Part shown: piece by piece, positions 44,617 to 56,107 of the stretch | Numbering within the stretch: position 1 is the stretch's first letter | Layout: the number at the start of each line of letters is the position of its first letter | Assembly: GCA_023078685.1 (NCBI GenBank) | Contig: JALGAS010000002.1 | Span: 2,604,001 to 2,668,000, forward strand | Direction of reading: 5' to 3' | DNA: 64,000 bases | DNA from: Neopestalotiopsis rosae | Lineage: Eukaryota > Ascomycota > Sordariomycetes > Amphisphaeriales > Sporocadaceae | The notes under the pieces: generated by a model | What the model saw: only the letters and a program-made list of their open reading frames with translations | What the model was told of the DNA's origin: nothing | The model's database searches: none | Position numbers and translations under genes: made by a program

Positions 44617-47600
44617 TGACGAGCCTGCTGGACCCGAGTTCGTCGCCGGACCCGCTGGGCGACGAGGTCCCGAGCTCCGTCATGCCCAGCGCGCGCCGCA
44701 ACGCCGGAAATCTCAAGTCCATTGCGCGCGAGTCCTCGATACCTTATACCGGCAGCACAAACCGAACCAAGTCTATAACAAAGTCCGTAACAAAGTCCAT
44801 ATCGACGCGCAAGTCGCCTAGGAAGCAGACCTTTGAGCTCGACGTTGGCAACGGCCGCTCGCCCCAGCGACTGCTGGTCACGGTCGAGGCTGAACATGAG
44901 GGCGACCGGCGCGGCGCCGTGAGACGGCTCTTCAACGCATCGCCGACGCGTAGTGTCAGCCGGAGGAGAGATGCAGGAACCACGACCACGACGACAGTGC
45001 CGCTGAGAGGCTTGACGGATGACGAGGCCGACGAAACTGGCAACATATCGACCGTGCGCCGCCGCGGCCGGCCCAGGGTCAGTCTGGGAAGCAAGAACGG
45101 CACGCCCGCGCCGAGGGGCAAGAAGAGAGCTGGCACACCTCTGACCAAGCCATCTTCTGCGAAGCGGCATAGTGGTGAAGCTTCATCCGAAATGGATCTG
45201 GAGGATACTGCGCTTTTGGAAGCCAGCCAGAACACAGCAGTCGACCCGACGCCGAAACTCAAGACGAGGACAAAAAAGACGCCAAAGAAAGCTGGAACTC
45301 CCGCCGTTCCGTCGAGCAATCCAACGGGAAGGAAACGAGGGAGGCCGCGAAAAGCGCTGATGCCGGAGGAGGTTGCTGATCTCAATACCGAGGCTGATCA
45401 ACGTCCCGATGGTACGAGCATCCTACCAAGCGACAATGTCACAGCCCCAGAAGAAACGTTTATGGACGGAGATGGCGTTTCCGAGGACAGAAGAATGAAC
45501 GACTTGGCAACCTCACAGATTGACAGCGTACAACAACGCTCGGCGACAGAAGAAGACACAACTCGTTTTCGGCGTAGCGTGCGCTTCTCTTCACCTATTG
45601 CGCGGTATTCAGAGTTTAACGAGGTATCATCAAATCAAGGTCGTGCAGACGAGTCTGATGCGCCCATGTTTGATGACTTCACAGGAGAGGTTCATAGCGA
45701 TATCGAATCCGAAAACGAAGACGTTGATGAGGTGACGTATAGTGGCCCAGATAATCTCACTCATGCATCCGAGTTTAGCATGATCAATGTGGAGGAGTTG
45801 CCGTCATTTCAAGCCTCTCTACAGTCTCACCGAAGCGGTATCTTTGAGCAGGAGCAAGAGTACCCTGACGCCGGAGATGAGACTAATATGATCATCAACC
45901 AAACTCTGGAGTCATTAAGGAGAAGCACCCAAACTGAGGCTGAAGACAACTCACATATCGAGGATGCTCAAAACCAAAACGACGATACCCGGCCAGTTGA
46001 AGACCACGAATCGGCAAACCACACACGAAACAACAGATCAGTCTTTGGGTCGAGTCAATCTTCCTGGATGCAGAGCCCTCGGAGGCCACCACAAAAGTCA
46101 ATGCCCTTGAGTAGACAAGTCTTCTCGAATAAGGCACCACATGTCGATGATTCATTCTCGGAGCTCCCTGATAGTATCTTGCGAGCTGCCACACCTGGCA
46201 GACTGCCAATGAAGCCTGTTGCCACTCACGTTGGTGATGATACCAATGTGGACGAATATGAAGACGAGTTCTCCCAAATACCCGACGAAGTCCTCGAAGC
46301 AGCTACCCCTCGACCACCGCGTATGGAAAGACGTGCGGACCATAATGCGGCTCAGGACATGGCATCAGTCGAAGAAGACGAAGAGCATTCCAATAGCAGA
46401 TCCACCAACATTGGATCCGATAGACTGCCCACTCCCGATGATACGAACTCTTCAACCACAGATGCTAAGAATACACGGGGCGAGGAGGCAAATAAAATAC
46501 CAGTTGACTCGTCCGCCATAGCCGATACCTCCGAGCTAAACATTCGATCATCCCCGCCCACTATTAGTCGGCAAATGAACACAATGACTATTCAGCCCGA
46601 GTCTGGGCAGACCATCACGCGGCATTTCGACACGATGGCATTGATTTCCGATGCTTCACGACAGACAGACCAAGAAGATCACGCCGAGACCCAGCGCAAT
46701 CAGAGTTCTTCTCCTACAGCACCTTTGAGAAATTCGAAATCCCCTGCGCAAAAACGGAAATCGCCGACACCTGTCAGACGACCTACTCTATCGCCAATTG
46801 TACGAGCAGGCCGCACGTTGCAGAACATCATGTCTGACAGATCATCCCCCGATGAGCATGGTAGTTTGGCGAGCCCCTTTAGAGGGCCGGGACAGAACGA
46901 TTCACGACAGTCATCAATCGCCAGGTCTCCTGCGCGCAGTGGTAGCCATCGAGGGACCGGGTCAGATGGACAGACGCCATTCAATCCACTTGTATCTGTG
47001 TCAGAGAACATCCGATCCGCGTTCAATTCTATCAAGCAAGCTGCACCGGCTCCGGCACCTGTTCCTGCCGTAACTAAGTCTCCGTCAGTGGACAAGGCGA
47101 ATGTTTCATCTGTATCTGACAGGGGCGAAAACTCGCGGACCGAAGCGCCAGTAAGAGCTGCTCTCGGCACTGAACATGATCAGGCTTATGACTTGCCTCA
47201 AAATGAGAATCTCTCTCGTGGACTGACTAGCTCGATAAGAGCAGCAGCACTTGGCCATCGAGGCGACGAGAACGAGCTGACGTCCGGCTTTGATGAAAAC
47301 GAGATTAGCAGCCCGGCAAATCAGAGATCTAGGAGATTGGCGAACTCGAGCGCCGTGGGCACCCTGAGCTCGCTCCAGAACCAAGTCGAAGAAGACAGCG
47401 ATGATCACGAAGAACAGCAGGAAATGTACGAAGAAGACTTTGACGACCTATTTAACCTGGGTGAAGACAACCTGGAAGGAGAGGAGCCAGCGCATAACGA
47501 AGAGCTTGCCCAAGAACAGGAGCTGGAACCGGACAGTGCGGCCGACATTGGACCAGAAATGGAGCCGCAGGAAGAACAAGATGATGAACCTGCCGACGTT

Positions 47601-49679
47601 GACGTGACGGGCGCCGAAAGTGATGGGGACGAAATGGACTTGTGGGATATTGAAGCATCGAGACCGACTCCACGTTCCACTAAGCTTTTGCGAGCGGGAG
47701 CTCAAGAGCGCAGACAGTCTCAAGTACCACCAAGAAAGTCACCCCCAAGAAACTCTGCATCTATAGAGAGGTCATTCCAGGAAGGCGACACAACGGCGCT
47801 TGAATTTCTTCAGCCACGTCGAACAAGTCCTTGGAGACGGAACCCACGGAGATTGATTTATCAGGACGATTTCCGGAGTCCTGCTGAATTGGAAATGGAT
47901 GATAGCCCGCCAAGTGAAGCTGCAGCAGCTCTAGCCCTGCAACCGCCTGTTGCGCAGGATCAAGAGGCGGAAATGGAAGAAGCCGTAGAAGAGGAGTTTG
48001 CACGCTCGCGCGAGGAAGCCAAGGAAGAGCCCGAAATGGACCAATATGACGATGAAGATGAAGATGAAGAGGCGGACCATTTCCAAGGAGGGCAAGAATT
48101 CGCGGATGATGGCTCCTACGACCTTATGGAGGAGGAAGAGCTTGACGGGCCCCAATCGCTGCCGCGAGCCCAAGAATATCCCAAAAAGGACGCACGACTC
48201 GTGGAAAATTCGGTATTGCAAGAATACTCGATGATCTCTCCGCCAGGGAAGCCCGCTGGGCTCGAAACAGAGCAGGACTCGCAAGACAAGCCCATAAATT
48301 CGGCCAGGAGAAGTTTCTTTGGGAGGTTCGACATCATGTCATTCTTCTCTTCGCCTCGGCCGCCACCTGTTACGAACAATCCTCCCAAGGCGCAGGGTCA
48401 AGATACTCCCGCAGCTCACAAAACGAATCAAGGCGTGCTACCTCAATCGATCCGTAGTGAGAAATCGGTTCAGGATGAGCCACAGTCCGCTTTGCGAGCT
48501 ACGGGATTGTTCCCTTCTATAAAACAGAAGATCTTCAACCCAAGTCCTGCAAGGACAGTCGACCTTTTCTCTCCTGGCACGGATCTCCGGTCAAATGATA
48601 CAGTGGCAGATACATACGCTGAAAGCCCTTCGACCCCCGATGGCCAGGACTACCCGCACATTCCACAAAAGCGCAACTTCACTCCTCTTTCTGCACAGTC
48701 TCGCAACACCGCTTCCTTATTCACTCCCAGTCGACAAGGATCCACACCAGATCGAGATACTCGCACACCTTCCCCAATTTACGACGATCTCAGGGAGCAA
48801 GAGGAACCAGAGTATAGCGACGAAGACGAGTACAGTGGTGAACAGGAGTCGGCATCGACTGACGAGGGGCCTTCTTTTGAGCACATACCACCGCGTGAGA
48901 AGCCCTCGCACTGGGACAAGAACCTCAGCCCTGCCAAGTCATCTCTGCGCTCGCCCCTCAAGCCTAAGACGCCTGGTCGAGTGGTGGCATTCACAAACAG
49001 TGTCGTCAGCCCCGACCGCACTTCCGAAGGCCCCGACGACGAGCCATATGAACAGCAGATGTTGACTACAATCATCAACGGAAGCGCTAAGATCGCTACC
49101 GGTAACCCGCGGACGGCGATATTGAACCCGACACCTCTTCGACTCCCTGCCTCGTATAGAGGTCCCGAGCAGGACAAGGAAAACGCGCAGTCTCCAATCA
49201 AGCCCATGCGCCAGCTCAGCCAGCCCCTGCCCATGACGCGCGCTCCAGTGTCGCCCCAGATGAAGCTCTCGCCCACGACTTGGACCCGCGCCCACTGGAT
49301 CCGCCTCGACGAGATCCTGCAGCTGCGCCAGCGTGATCCAATGCAATTCCAAATGGTCTTTCCCACTGTCGGCCTGGGCAAGCACCCTCTGTCGGGACTG
49401 GAGGTGGCGACGCACGACGCGCAAATGATTCTTGAGGACTGGCACATGCAGGTCGTCGAGGCCTTTCGATCCGAGCTGCTCGCCGACTTGCCAGATACAG
49501 AAGAAGAAGACGAAGACGAAGAAGAGACGCAGAATTATACTTGGGACGCGAACAACCTCTCCAAGCGCCTCTTTGCCCTCATGGTCGGCGAGGAGAGACG
49601 CCGGACTGGCGAGTACGTTAGCGGCCAAAGCCATCTGGCCGGTATCACCAGTCGAAAGGGCAAGGAGATTGTGAGGTGA
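44616..49679 (+). CDS. AT-hook DNA-binding-type giant protein, 1687 aa
   Basis: One exon of 5.06 kb, unusual among the intron-rich neighbours. The ATG at 44616 follows a uORF; the frame upstream begins only at TTG. The N-terminal SSSPDPLGDEVP motif recurs in fungal homologues annotated as AT DNA-binding proteins. Two AT-hooks are plain: RRRGRPR at about 148-154 and RKRGRPRK at about 239-246. Basic Ser/Pro-rich and acidic disordered stretches follow. There is an internal duplication (FSELPDSILRAATP and FSQIPDEVLEAATP) and a strongly acidic region near residues 930-1000. A compact C-terminal segment (WTRAHWIRLDEILQLRQRDP to LSKRLFALMVGEERRRTGEY) is the only folded-looking part. A nuclear chromatin role is inferred. 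Confidence 0.88.
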   Translation: MTSLLDPSSSPDPLGDEVPSSVMPSARRNAGNLKSIARESSIPYTGSTNRTKSITKSVTKSISTRKSPRKQTFELDVGNGRSPQRLLVTVEAEHEGDRRGAVRRLFNASPTRSVSRRRDAGTTTTTTVPLRGLTDDEADETGNISTVRRRGRPRVSLGSKNGTPAPRGKKRAGTPLTKPSSAKRHSGEASSEMDLEDTALLEASQNTAVDPTPKLKTRTKKTPKKAGTPAVPSSNPTGRKRGRPRKALMPEEVADLNTEADQRPDGTSILPSDNVTAPEETFMDGDGVSEDRRMNDLATSQIDSVQQRSATEEDTTRFRRSVRFSSPIARYSEFNEVSSNQGRADESDAPMFDDFTGEVHSDIESENEDVDEVTYSGPDNLTHASEFSMINVEELPSFQASLQSHRSGIFEQEQEYPDAGDETNMIINQTLESLRRSTQTEAEDNSHIEDAQNQNDDTRPVEDHESANHTRNNRSVFGSSQSSWMQSPRRPPQKSMPLSRQVFSNKAPHVDDSFSELPDSILRAATPGRLPMKPVATHVGDDTNVDEYEDEFSQIPDEVLEAATPRPPRMERRADHNAAQDMASVEEDEEHSNSRSTNIGSDRLPTPDDTNSSTTDAKNTRGEEANKIPVDSSAIADTSELNIRSSPPTISRQMNTMTIQPESGQTITRHFDTMALISDASRQTDQEDHAETQRNQSSSPTAPLRNSKSPAQKRKSPTPVRRPTLSPIVRAGRTLQNIMSDRSSPDEHGSLASPFRGPGQNDSRQSSIARSPARSGSHRGTGSDGQTPFNPLVSVSENIRSAFNSIKQAAPAPAPVPAVTKSPSVDKANVSSVSDRGENSRTEAPVRAALGTEHDQAYDLPQNENLSRGLTSSIRAAALGHRGDENELTSGFDENEISSPANQRSRRLANSSAVGTLSSLQNQVEEDSDDHEEQQEMYEEDFDDLFNLGEDNLEGEEPAHNEELAQEQELEPDSAADIGPEMEPQEEQDDEPADVDVTGAESDGDEMDLWDIEASRPTPRSTKLLRAGAQERRQSQVPPRKSPPRNSASIERSFQEGDTTALEFLQPRRTSPWRRNPRRLIYQDDFRSPAELEMDDSPPSEAAAALALQPPVAQDQEAEMEEAVEEEFARSREEAKEEPEMDQYDDEDEDEEADHFQGGQEFADDGSYDLMEEEELDGPQSLPRAQEYPKKDARLVENSVLQEYSMISPPGKPAGLETEQDSQDKPINSARRSFFGRFDIMSFFSSPRPPPVTNNPPKAQGQDTPAAHKTNQGVLPQSIRSEKSVQDEPQSALRATGLFPSIKQKIFNPSPARTVDLFSPGTDLRSNDTVADTYAESPSTPDGQDYPHIPQKRNFTPLSAQSRNTASLFTPSRQGSTPDRDTRTPSPIYDDLREQEEPEYSDEDEYSGEQESASTDEGPSFEHIPPREKPSHWDKNLSPAKSSLRSPLKPKTPGRVVAFTNSVVSPDRTSEGPDDEPYEQQMLTTIINGSAKIATGNPRTAILNPTPLRLPASYRGPEQDKENAQSPIKPMRQLSQPLPMTRAPVSPQMKLSPTTWTRAHWIRLDEILQLRQRDPMQFQMVFPTVGLGKHPLSGLEVATHDAQMILEDWHMQVVEAFRSELLADLPDTEEEDEDEEETQNYTWDANNLSKRLFALMVGEERRRTGEYVSGQSHLAGITSRKGKEIVR

Positions 49680-50331
49680 GGGTGGGATTGAATGACCTAT
49701 CATTCCTGTTATGCCCACACGACGGATAAAGGGAGGTGTCTTTGCGCGGACTATGTGGCATGTTTCACAAGGCGTTTTGATGAATACTTTCCTGCCTTTT
49801 GGTGCCGTCTTTTTGGATGTGGTTTATATTGTTTTTTACTGTACGCATTCTTGATACCCCTTATTTGCATCGCTTCTGCGCGTCGCTGAGGGTCGAATCT
49901 GGCGTTTTACTGGATTCAAGGACCGGCACATTATGCATCATGAGACAAAAGACTAGGATTGCGCGCGGATGGACGTATTGGAGTAGGCTGGATTTCACGA
50001 TAGCGACCATGTTGACGTTTTGAAGTAGAAAAAGATTATATACTTTCACTTTCACATTTCACGAATAATGCAAACTTGAGAAAAGCCAAGTGAAGAAGGG
50101 TCGTATAGTTGACGAGTCTACCAACGTAGCCAGTCACACTAGCTTGCTTCCATTTGGTACTATTTGGCAGCTCAAGCGTCTACTGGATCTATTATTACAG
50201 CTAAACAGTGCTCTTTGACTGTCGCTTCCTCAGCACTTCGGGTATCGATAGTACCCAACCATTCATGATGCTCGTATAGTCCTGGCGAGGAGTACTGCCT
50301 TCTATTGCGCTGCTCGGTCTTTGCCGTGTCT
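49680..50331. other. 3' spacer between converging genes
   Basis: A 650-bp AT-leaning stretch with the 3' regions of the AT-hook gene and Rpn6. No further gene is seen. Confidence 0.45.
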
Positions 50332-51719
50332 TTACTCGAGCATGGAAGCCTGGTTGGTGTACAAAACATCCACAACATTGCTCAGCTTCTCTAAAGTAGT
50401 CAAGGCGGCATCGTAGCTCTCGTCTCTTTGGGTCTCGTCGAAAATGATGAGGCACCCAGCACCCTGGTCCAACACGCCAATAATGACCTTGTCCAAAATC
50501 ATCTGGCTGAGCTTGCGCTCAATCTGCGCTGTATCGAGGCCGACGAGCTGAGCAATGTGGCTAATCTCAACGCGGCTGAATGGCTCAATGACCTTGATCA
50601 GGTTCTGCTCCAACATGGCGTCGTACAGGCGTCTGAGGTGGTTGCGGATGAAGGCGTCCGAGCCAAGCTCGTACTTGTAGGCCGCCAGAGCGCGCTCATA
50701 TTCCTCCAGACTGCGGTTGCTGTGTGCCCTGGCAATCGCCTTCATGGCCTCCAGGTTCTGACCCGCGTACTTTTGTGCTTGCTTCGAAGCCATGAGGTTG
50801 TTGACGTCGTCGACAAGGTTCAACATGATCTTGCAAAGAAGCATGTACTGCAATGCAGCAGTTGCCTTGACCGTCTCATCTTGCGTGTGGTATCCGTCGA
50901 GGGCCTCAATGAAGTAAGAAAAGGCAGTGTTGAAGTCTTGGTCCATGGTATGCAGCATACCGGATTGCATGTCTAGGTTGGCTTGCAGGAGGGGCGGCGT
51001 GTACACGGAGGCGGCACTCGTTCGTGCGCTGGTTAGAGCAGCACGAGCCTTGGATGTGTTGCCCAAAGCATGGTAGACTCTGGACTCCAGCAACTGTACC
51101 TCCACCAGTACCAGCTTGTCGTCGAGGCGCTTGAGCTCGCGCAGGAGACCATTGATCAGAGTGAGGGCTTCATAGTAGGACTGCTTGGCCATGTGAAGTC
51201 CGACAAGTCGGGTCTCGAGGTTCTGTCGCAGGAAAGTTCGGCGTTCCGAGGTTGCCCATTCTATGCATGACTTTGTGATGGCGATCTGAGTGTCGGTGGA
51301 GTTGGGAATGTCTTCGAAGAGATCAAGTAGTTGGCGGACTGCGGGCAGCACGGTTAGTCGCCTGCAACACAATAACCCTCCAGGATTACCTACCTAGCTT
51401 GGCTGTCTTGGCCTTGGCAAACGATGATAACACGGTCCTGCTTGTTGTGATGAGGTCTACGAGCTCCTGCGACTTCCTGGAGGGTGTACAGTCAGTACGC
51501 GTGCCAACACCAAAGGGTGAGAGTCCATGATGCTGCTCACTTCTCATTCCGGTAGAGACCTCCGAGTCTCAACAATGCCGTCTCGTATTCCTTGATGGCT
51601 GCATCTGAGGTAACAGATGGAGGCTTTGAGATGGCCTCCTTGTAGATGGCCTCAGCTTTCCGGGGGTCGGTACTCTCCAGCGCTTGAGCCTCCTTCACAG
51701 CTGATGTGTCTGCCGCCAT
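50332..51719 (-). CDS. RPN6: 26S proteasome lid subunit Rpn6 (PSMD11)
   Basis: A PCI-domain lid subunit that clamps the 19S regulatory particle to the 20S core. Exons 51719-51541, 51476-51394 and 51338-50332 give 422 aa, the same as human PSMD11. The joins keep phase (donors GTGAGC and GTAGGT). Seen: the N-terminal helical repeats (RKAEAIYKEAI; YETALLRLGGLY); exon 2 with KSQELVDLITTSRTVLSSFAKAKTAKL; the alpha-solenoid with EWATSERRTFLRQNLETRL; the PCI part with RNHLRRLYDAMLEQNLIKVI and EPFSRVEISHIAQLVGL; and the C-terminal helix ending VLYTNQASML. The gene diverges from Sof1. Confidence 0.95.
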
Positions 51720-52348
51720 GGTGAATGTGTATTTGACGACTTTGGAGATGTTTGCTGTTCAATCAAATATTCACAGCGCAGATGCAAGCGCTCGTGTTGA
51801 TCGGGGGAGAAGAATGGCGGGCTTCAATGGGGAAACGTTTGCGATGCGGTTTGTTGTCGAGTTGAAGTGTTGATGATGATGATCGAGCTTGGGTAGTGCT
51901 GAACAGTGGCAGTGGTGCTACAGCTTAAGCTCCAGCTTGTCCCAGCCTTGCAAGAGCCGCTGAGCTGACGGAGCACTGAGGTGGGCTTAAGGCTGCCACT
52001 GCCGCGCACGCTGACACAACTACTAACACTGTGGAGCGCTGGGACTTGCCTGGGCTCAGCGCCTAACTCGAGTACTTCACGTGACGTCGCTCTACTGACC
52101 ATGCGAGCCCGCGCCAAAGCCAAGGTGGGCTGTCGATAAGATAAGCTCTGGAGGGACCCACCAAAAAGTTGGAGAGTGGGACAAGCATTTGCCTGCTGCT
52201 TTCTAGTACATATCGAATTGAAGCTGTTGCGAATTCCACGAATGGGTCTGACCGTGTTGCGATTTGTCGAAGACGATCTATTACCGCGCCATCCCAAGGC
52301 TTCATCTTCTCTTCTTCGCAATTATCCTACTCCTAGGCCATCGCAAAC
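51720..52348. promoter_or_regulatory. Divergent Rpn6 / Sof1 promoter region
   Basis: A 629-bp interval between genes transcribed away from each other. The long ORF on the minus strand (51824-52321) is Arg/Ser/Thr-rich and looks like a shadow. I could not identify a proteasome-associated control element. Confidence 0.4.
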
Positions 52349-53983
52349 ATGAAGATCAAGGCCATTTCCCGGTCCATCGAGGCCTACGCGCCCGCTGGTT
52401 CCAAGGCCACGAAGCAACCGAGAAACCTCGATCCCGCTCTCCACCCCTTCGAACGCGCGAGAGAGTACACGCGAGCACTGAATGCGACCAAGATGGAGAG
52501 AATGTTTGCGCAGCCATTCATTGCGCAGCTAGGCGACGGTCATGTGGACGGTGTCTACTCTCTCGCCAAGGACCCGAATGATGTGGAGAGATTCGCCTCT
52601 GGCTCGGGTGATGGGTAAGTCGAGTTTCCCACGACTGCGCTTGGGAAGGTTTGAGAGATGCTGATATGCGACGGCAGTGTCATCAAGGTGTGGGATTTGA
52701 CCAGCAAGACGGAAACATGGCAAAACACAGCCCACGAGAACATTGTCAAGGGAATGACATGGACCAGAGACCAGAAGCTGCTCACGTGCGCAAGCGACAA
52801 GACGATTAAGCTGTGGGATCCGACTACACCAAGCAACTCGGCGCCCTTGAACACTTTCCTCGGAAGCGCAGCTTTCACGAGCTTGTCCCACCATAGGTCG
52901 CGAAACGCCGTTGCAGCTTCCTCTGGATTAAACATTAGCGTATGCTATCCGACATGGCTCAACTCAAGGGCAAACATGCTGACATGATATCAGATATTCG
53001 ACCTGGAGCGGCAAGGCGCTGCCCCCGAGGTACTGGCATGGCCAAACTCGGTTGATACAATCAACAAGGTAGCTTTCAACCAAGTTGAGACGAGCATTCT
53101 GGCCTCCTGTGCCAGCGACAGGAGCATTGTGCTTTATGACTTGAGGACAAACACACCCTTGGCAAAGACTGTTCTCAACTTTGCATCCAACTCTTTGAGC
53201 TGGAATCCAATGGAGGCATTCAACATTGCTGCAGCAAGCGAAGACCACAATGTTTACATTTTCGATGTCAGAAAATTCGACAAGGCTCTCAATGTGTTGA
53301 AGGACCACGTTGCAGCAGTTATGGAGTACGTATTATTCAAATCCGTTGCAGTTGGCTATTCTGTCTTCAGTCATACTAACGCAAATTAGTGTTGAATTCT
53401 CTCCTACTGGTCAAGAACTTGTCACTGCTTCGTATGACAAGACTATCAGACTGTGGAACAGAGACAAGGGCCACTCTAGGGATATTTACCACACCAAGCG
53501 AATGCAGAGAGTATTTTGCGCCAACTTTAGTGAGTTATTTCATCTGCTGCATTCTCAGCCGTCAATACTAATGAGTATTCTTCAGCTCCGGACTCCAAGT
53601 ATGTGCTATCTGGATCAGAGTAAGTTAATTTTTCTTCTGCTTTTGAAAAGAGAGACATCAGCTAATGATTCACCAACAGCGATGGAAACATTCGTCTCTG
53701 GAGAGCGGAAGCATCCAAGCGTGAGGGCATGATGTCTGGTCGCCAACGCCAGGCCATTGAGTACAACGAGGCTCTATCCAACCGCTATGCTCACATGCCC
53801 GAGATCAGGAGGATCAAGAGACACAGACACACTCCCAAGGTTGTCAAGAAGGCTGGCGAGATCAAGACCGAGGAGCTCAAGGCTATCAAGCGGCGTGAGG
53901 AGAATGAGCGGAAACACACCAAGAAGCAGTTTGACAAGAGAAGAAGTGAGAGAGAAAAGGCCATTTTGGCCAAGGAGAAATAG
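52349..53983 (+). CDS. SOF1: U3 snoRNP WD40 protein Sof1 (DCAF13)
   Basis: A WD-repeat component of the small-subunit processome needed for 18S rRNA maturation. Six exons: 52349-52614, 52678-52939, 52994-53325, 53390-53529, 53586-53619 and 53680-53983. They give 445 aa, as in human DCAF13. All five introns are 50-64 nt and join in phase. The N-terminus MKIKAISRS and RNLDPALHPFERAREY are family signatures. WD units include GVYSLAKDP to VIKVWDL, LLTCASDKTIKLWDP, VLYDLRTN and ELVTASYDKTIRLWNR. The C-terminal Sof1 domain starts with REGMMSGRQRQAIEYNEAL and HMPEIRRIKRHRHTPK and ends Lys-rich. Exon 5 is only 34 nt. Confidence 0.96.
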
Positions 53984-54481
53984 ATGCATGGGACTCGCAT
54001 ATTTCTTCGAAACAAAAAGCATTGCACGGCGTTTTGGGTTTGGGCGGATAAAATTTCGGATTAGATACCAGGCATATAGAGCCGGCGTTCCGTTGGTCAG
54101 GCTTTTGCCTCGACCTAATAAGATGGAGGTTGTCACAGCATGTAGATAGGCACTCTAATACATATGCTACGGAACACACTCAACTTCTCGAATATACTCG
54201 GTGGCAGAGGTCGTTCACCTGTATTGACGGTTGGGTTTTGCCAGCCCAAGAATGAATGGGTATCGCTATTCTCCACATCTCGGATGTGATCCAGCCGATG
54301 TTGGGGATTTATTATGTATAGATACTGGGAGACGTTCTAGGTATAAGAATATCCTTTCTGCACTCGATCGAGAATAATTCACCTGCCTGAATACCAATAT
54401 TTGTCAAAGCTGTTTCCTTCTCTACTGGTTCCATCTATCAGTATAAATATATATTTCGATATTTGTATCTCATTGACGACC
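53984..54481. other. Spacer between Sof1 and the cupin gene
   Basis: About 500 bp, AT-rich, with the Sof1 3' region and the cupin promoter. TATA-like runs lie near 54443-54455. No gene is seen. Confidence 0.45.
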
Positions 54482-55327
54482 ATGTCAACAACCTACGGGC
54501 CACCTCCGCGTCGTATCGTCACCATTAACGGCAGCGCACCCGTCAATGACGGCTCTGAATCTTGGGAACCCGCAGTCACTGTATTAGAAGAGGAGATCCC
54601 CCGCGTACCTCTACTTCAGGACCGGGCGGCAAAATATCCCGTCTTCACTCACTTGCAGGTGCCGGCCGACGCTAATGAGCCGTGAGCTTTTCTCAATCCC
54701 ACGTCAATGGACTGTGTAGACATGGTAGACTGACTTTGATGTCTACTCTCTCCCAGATGGAAGAGTCCGGAGGCGCAAAGCGATCCGATACCTCATCAAG
54801 GGGTCAATGTACAATTTCTCGACCTTGCACCGGGAGCCAAGGTGCCCTTAGTGAGTAGCAGTGGTGAATCTCGATATTACGGTTTTGATGGTAGTGTTTG
54901 TTTCCTCCGAACCAATCTAACCAGTTCCATGTTTCGCTGTTACTTTCAGCATCGCACAATTTCCGTGGATTACATGATCTTCTTATCTGGAGAAGTGATC
55001 CTCGGCGTGCCAGACCAGGCCTACGATGCCTCGCGAGGAGAACCGCCCTTGATCCGCAGAATCACGTGTCGGCCTGGGGATATCGTCGTCCAGCGAGGGA
55101 CACTTCACTAGTGTGTTTATTCCATCACGAGTCAAAAATCAATCTATGCTTTTTTTGAGAACGTGCTGATCATCTGATCCAGTTGGGAGAATCCGTCTCC
55201 AACCGTTTGGGCGCGGTATGTTGGTGTAGGAGTTCGTTCGCAGCCGCTTAAGGTCGCTATCGGGGGTGAAAATGCGAGCCGGGAGGATGGCGACGGGTCA
55301 CGAGGACTTCTACCAGCTTGGTACTAA
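54482..55327 (+). CDS. Cupin-domain protein, 199 aa
   Basis: Four exons: 54482-54681, 54757-54850, 54950-55110 and 55183-55327. All joins are in phase with canonical GTGAG/GTGTG donors and CAG acceptors. The N-terminus MSTTYGPPPRRIVTING is followed by PVFTHLQVPA and GVNVQFLDLAPGAKVPLHRT, then a jelly-roll core: SVDYMIFLSGEVILGVP, CRPGDIVVQRGTLHYWENP and the RYVGVGVR strand. A PLHRTISVDYMIFLSGE segment and a GDIVVQRGTLHYW segment give cupin motifs 1 and 2 with His residues, so a metal ion may be bound. The family includes many small stand-alone proteins of unknown reaction in fungi. It lies upstream of an MFS transporter on the same strand; any link is unproven. Confidence 0.87.
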
Positions 55328-56107
55328 TAACCATCATCCTAGGACATCAGATTGAAGTTTGTCCAAGAAATCATTTTTGTGTATTGTTCGGAGTTCTGAT
55401 TGAAGCTTCCGCATCGACTTATCATTGTATTTACTAAGAAACGGCAGACACGTTCCTTAAAATCCAATTTCAACCATCAATAAACTGTCAGCCTGGCATA
55501 TCAAATACTTCAATTTGCTCATTCACCATCCATCTGTTGCAGCTCTCACTCAATTTAGCGTAGATGCAATATCGCGTGATGGACCGTTGTCGGTCGGGTC
55601 TCATCCGGTCCTATGAAGCACTCCCTGTCACACTGATAAGCTTTTGTCAAGCTTTCTCCAACTCACAAGTACATACTTGCAGGACGATACTATTGTAAGA
55701 GCAACGGTCTAATCCAACTATAGTATACACGAAAAGCATGGTGGGGATATGTCCAAGCAAACCCTGTATGCAGAAGCCATCATGATTGGCCATGACAGGC
55801 ATACCGGGAGCACGACACCGATGTCGTTATCATTTACGATACAGAGGAGGGGCTAGGTTTGTTTGTGTAAGATTCTGGGTATAATCAGCCAGACATCATA
55901 ATCAGATGACCTGCCGGCATGGAGCAATAGAGCAGTGATTTTTCACCCTGACTGGCTTTGCTAACTTCAAATCTTAACCGCTTGTCTAATAACCATAGGC
56001 GCTGTGAGATTCTCTACTCTTGTTTTTTTTCATCAGTGATAGGCTGTAGCAATATCTTATCGTGCTTTTCCGAGCCGATATAGTTGTTACTTCAGCAGAG
56101 GAAAACT
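55328..56107. other. Spacer upstream of the MFS transporter
   Basis: A 780-bp stretch, AT-rich, with T-runs near 56020. It probably holds the cupin 3' region and the transporter promoter. Nothing else is supported. Confidence 0.45.

Noticed and set aside
44379..45385. Minus-strand ORFs of 263 and 213 codons
   Set aside because: They are antisense to the low-complexity start of the AT-hook gene and its promoter.
51824..52321. 165-codon minus-strand ORF in the Rpn6/Sof1 promoter
   Set aside because: It is Arg/Ser/Thr-rich with no motif, lies in a divergent promoter and overlaps no splice signals.
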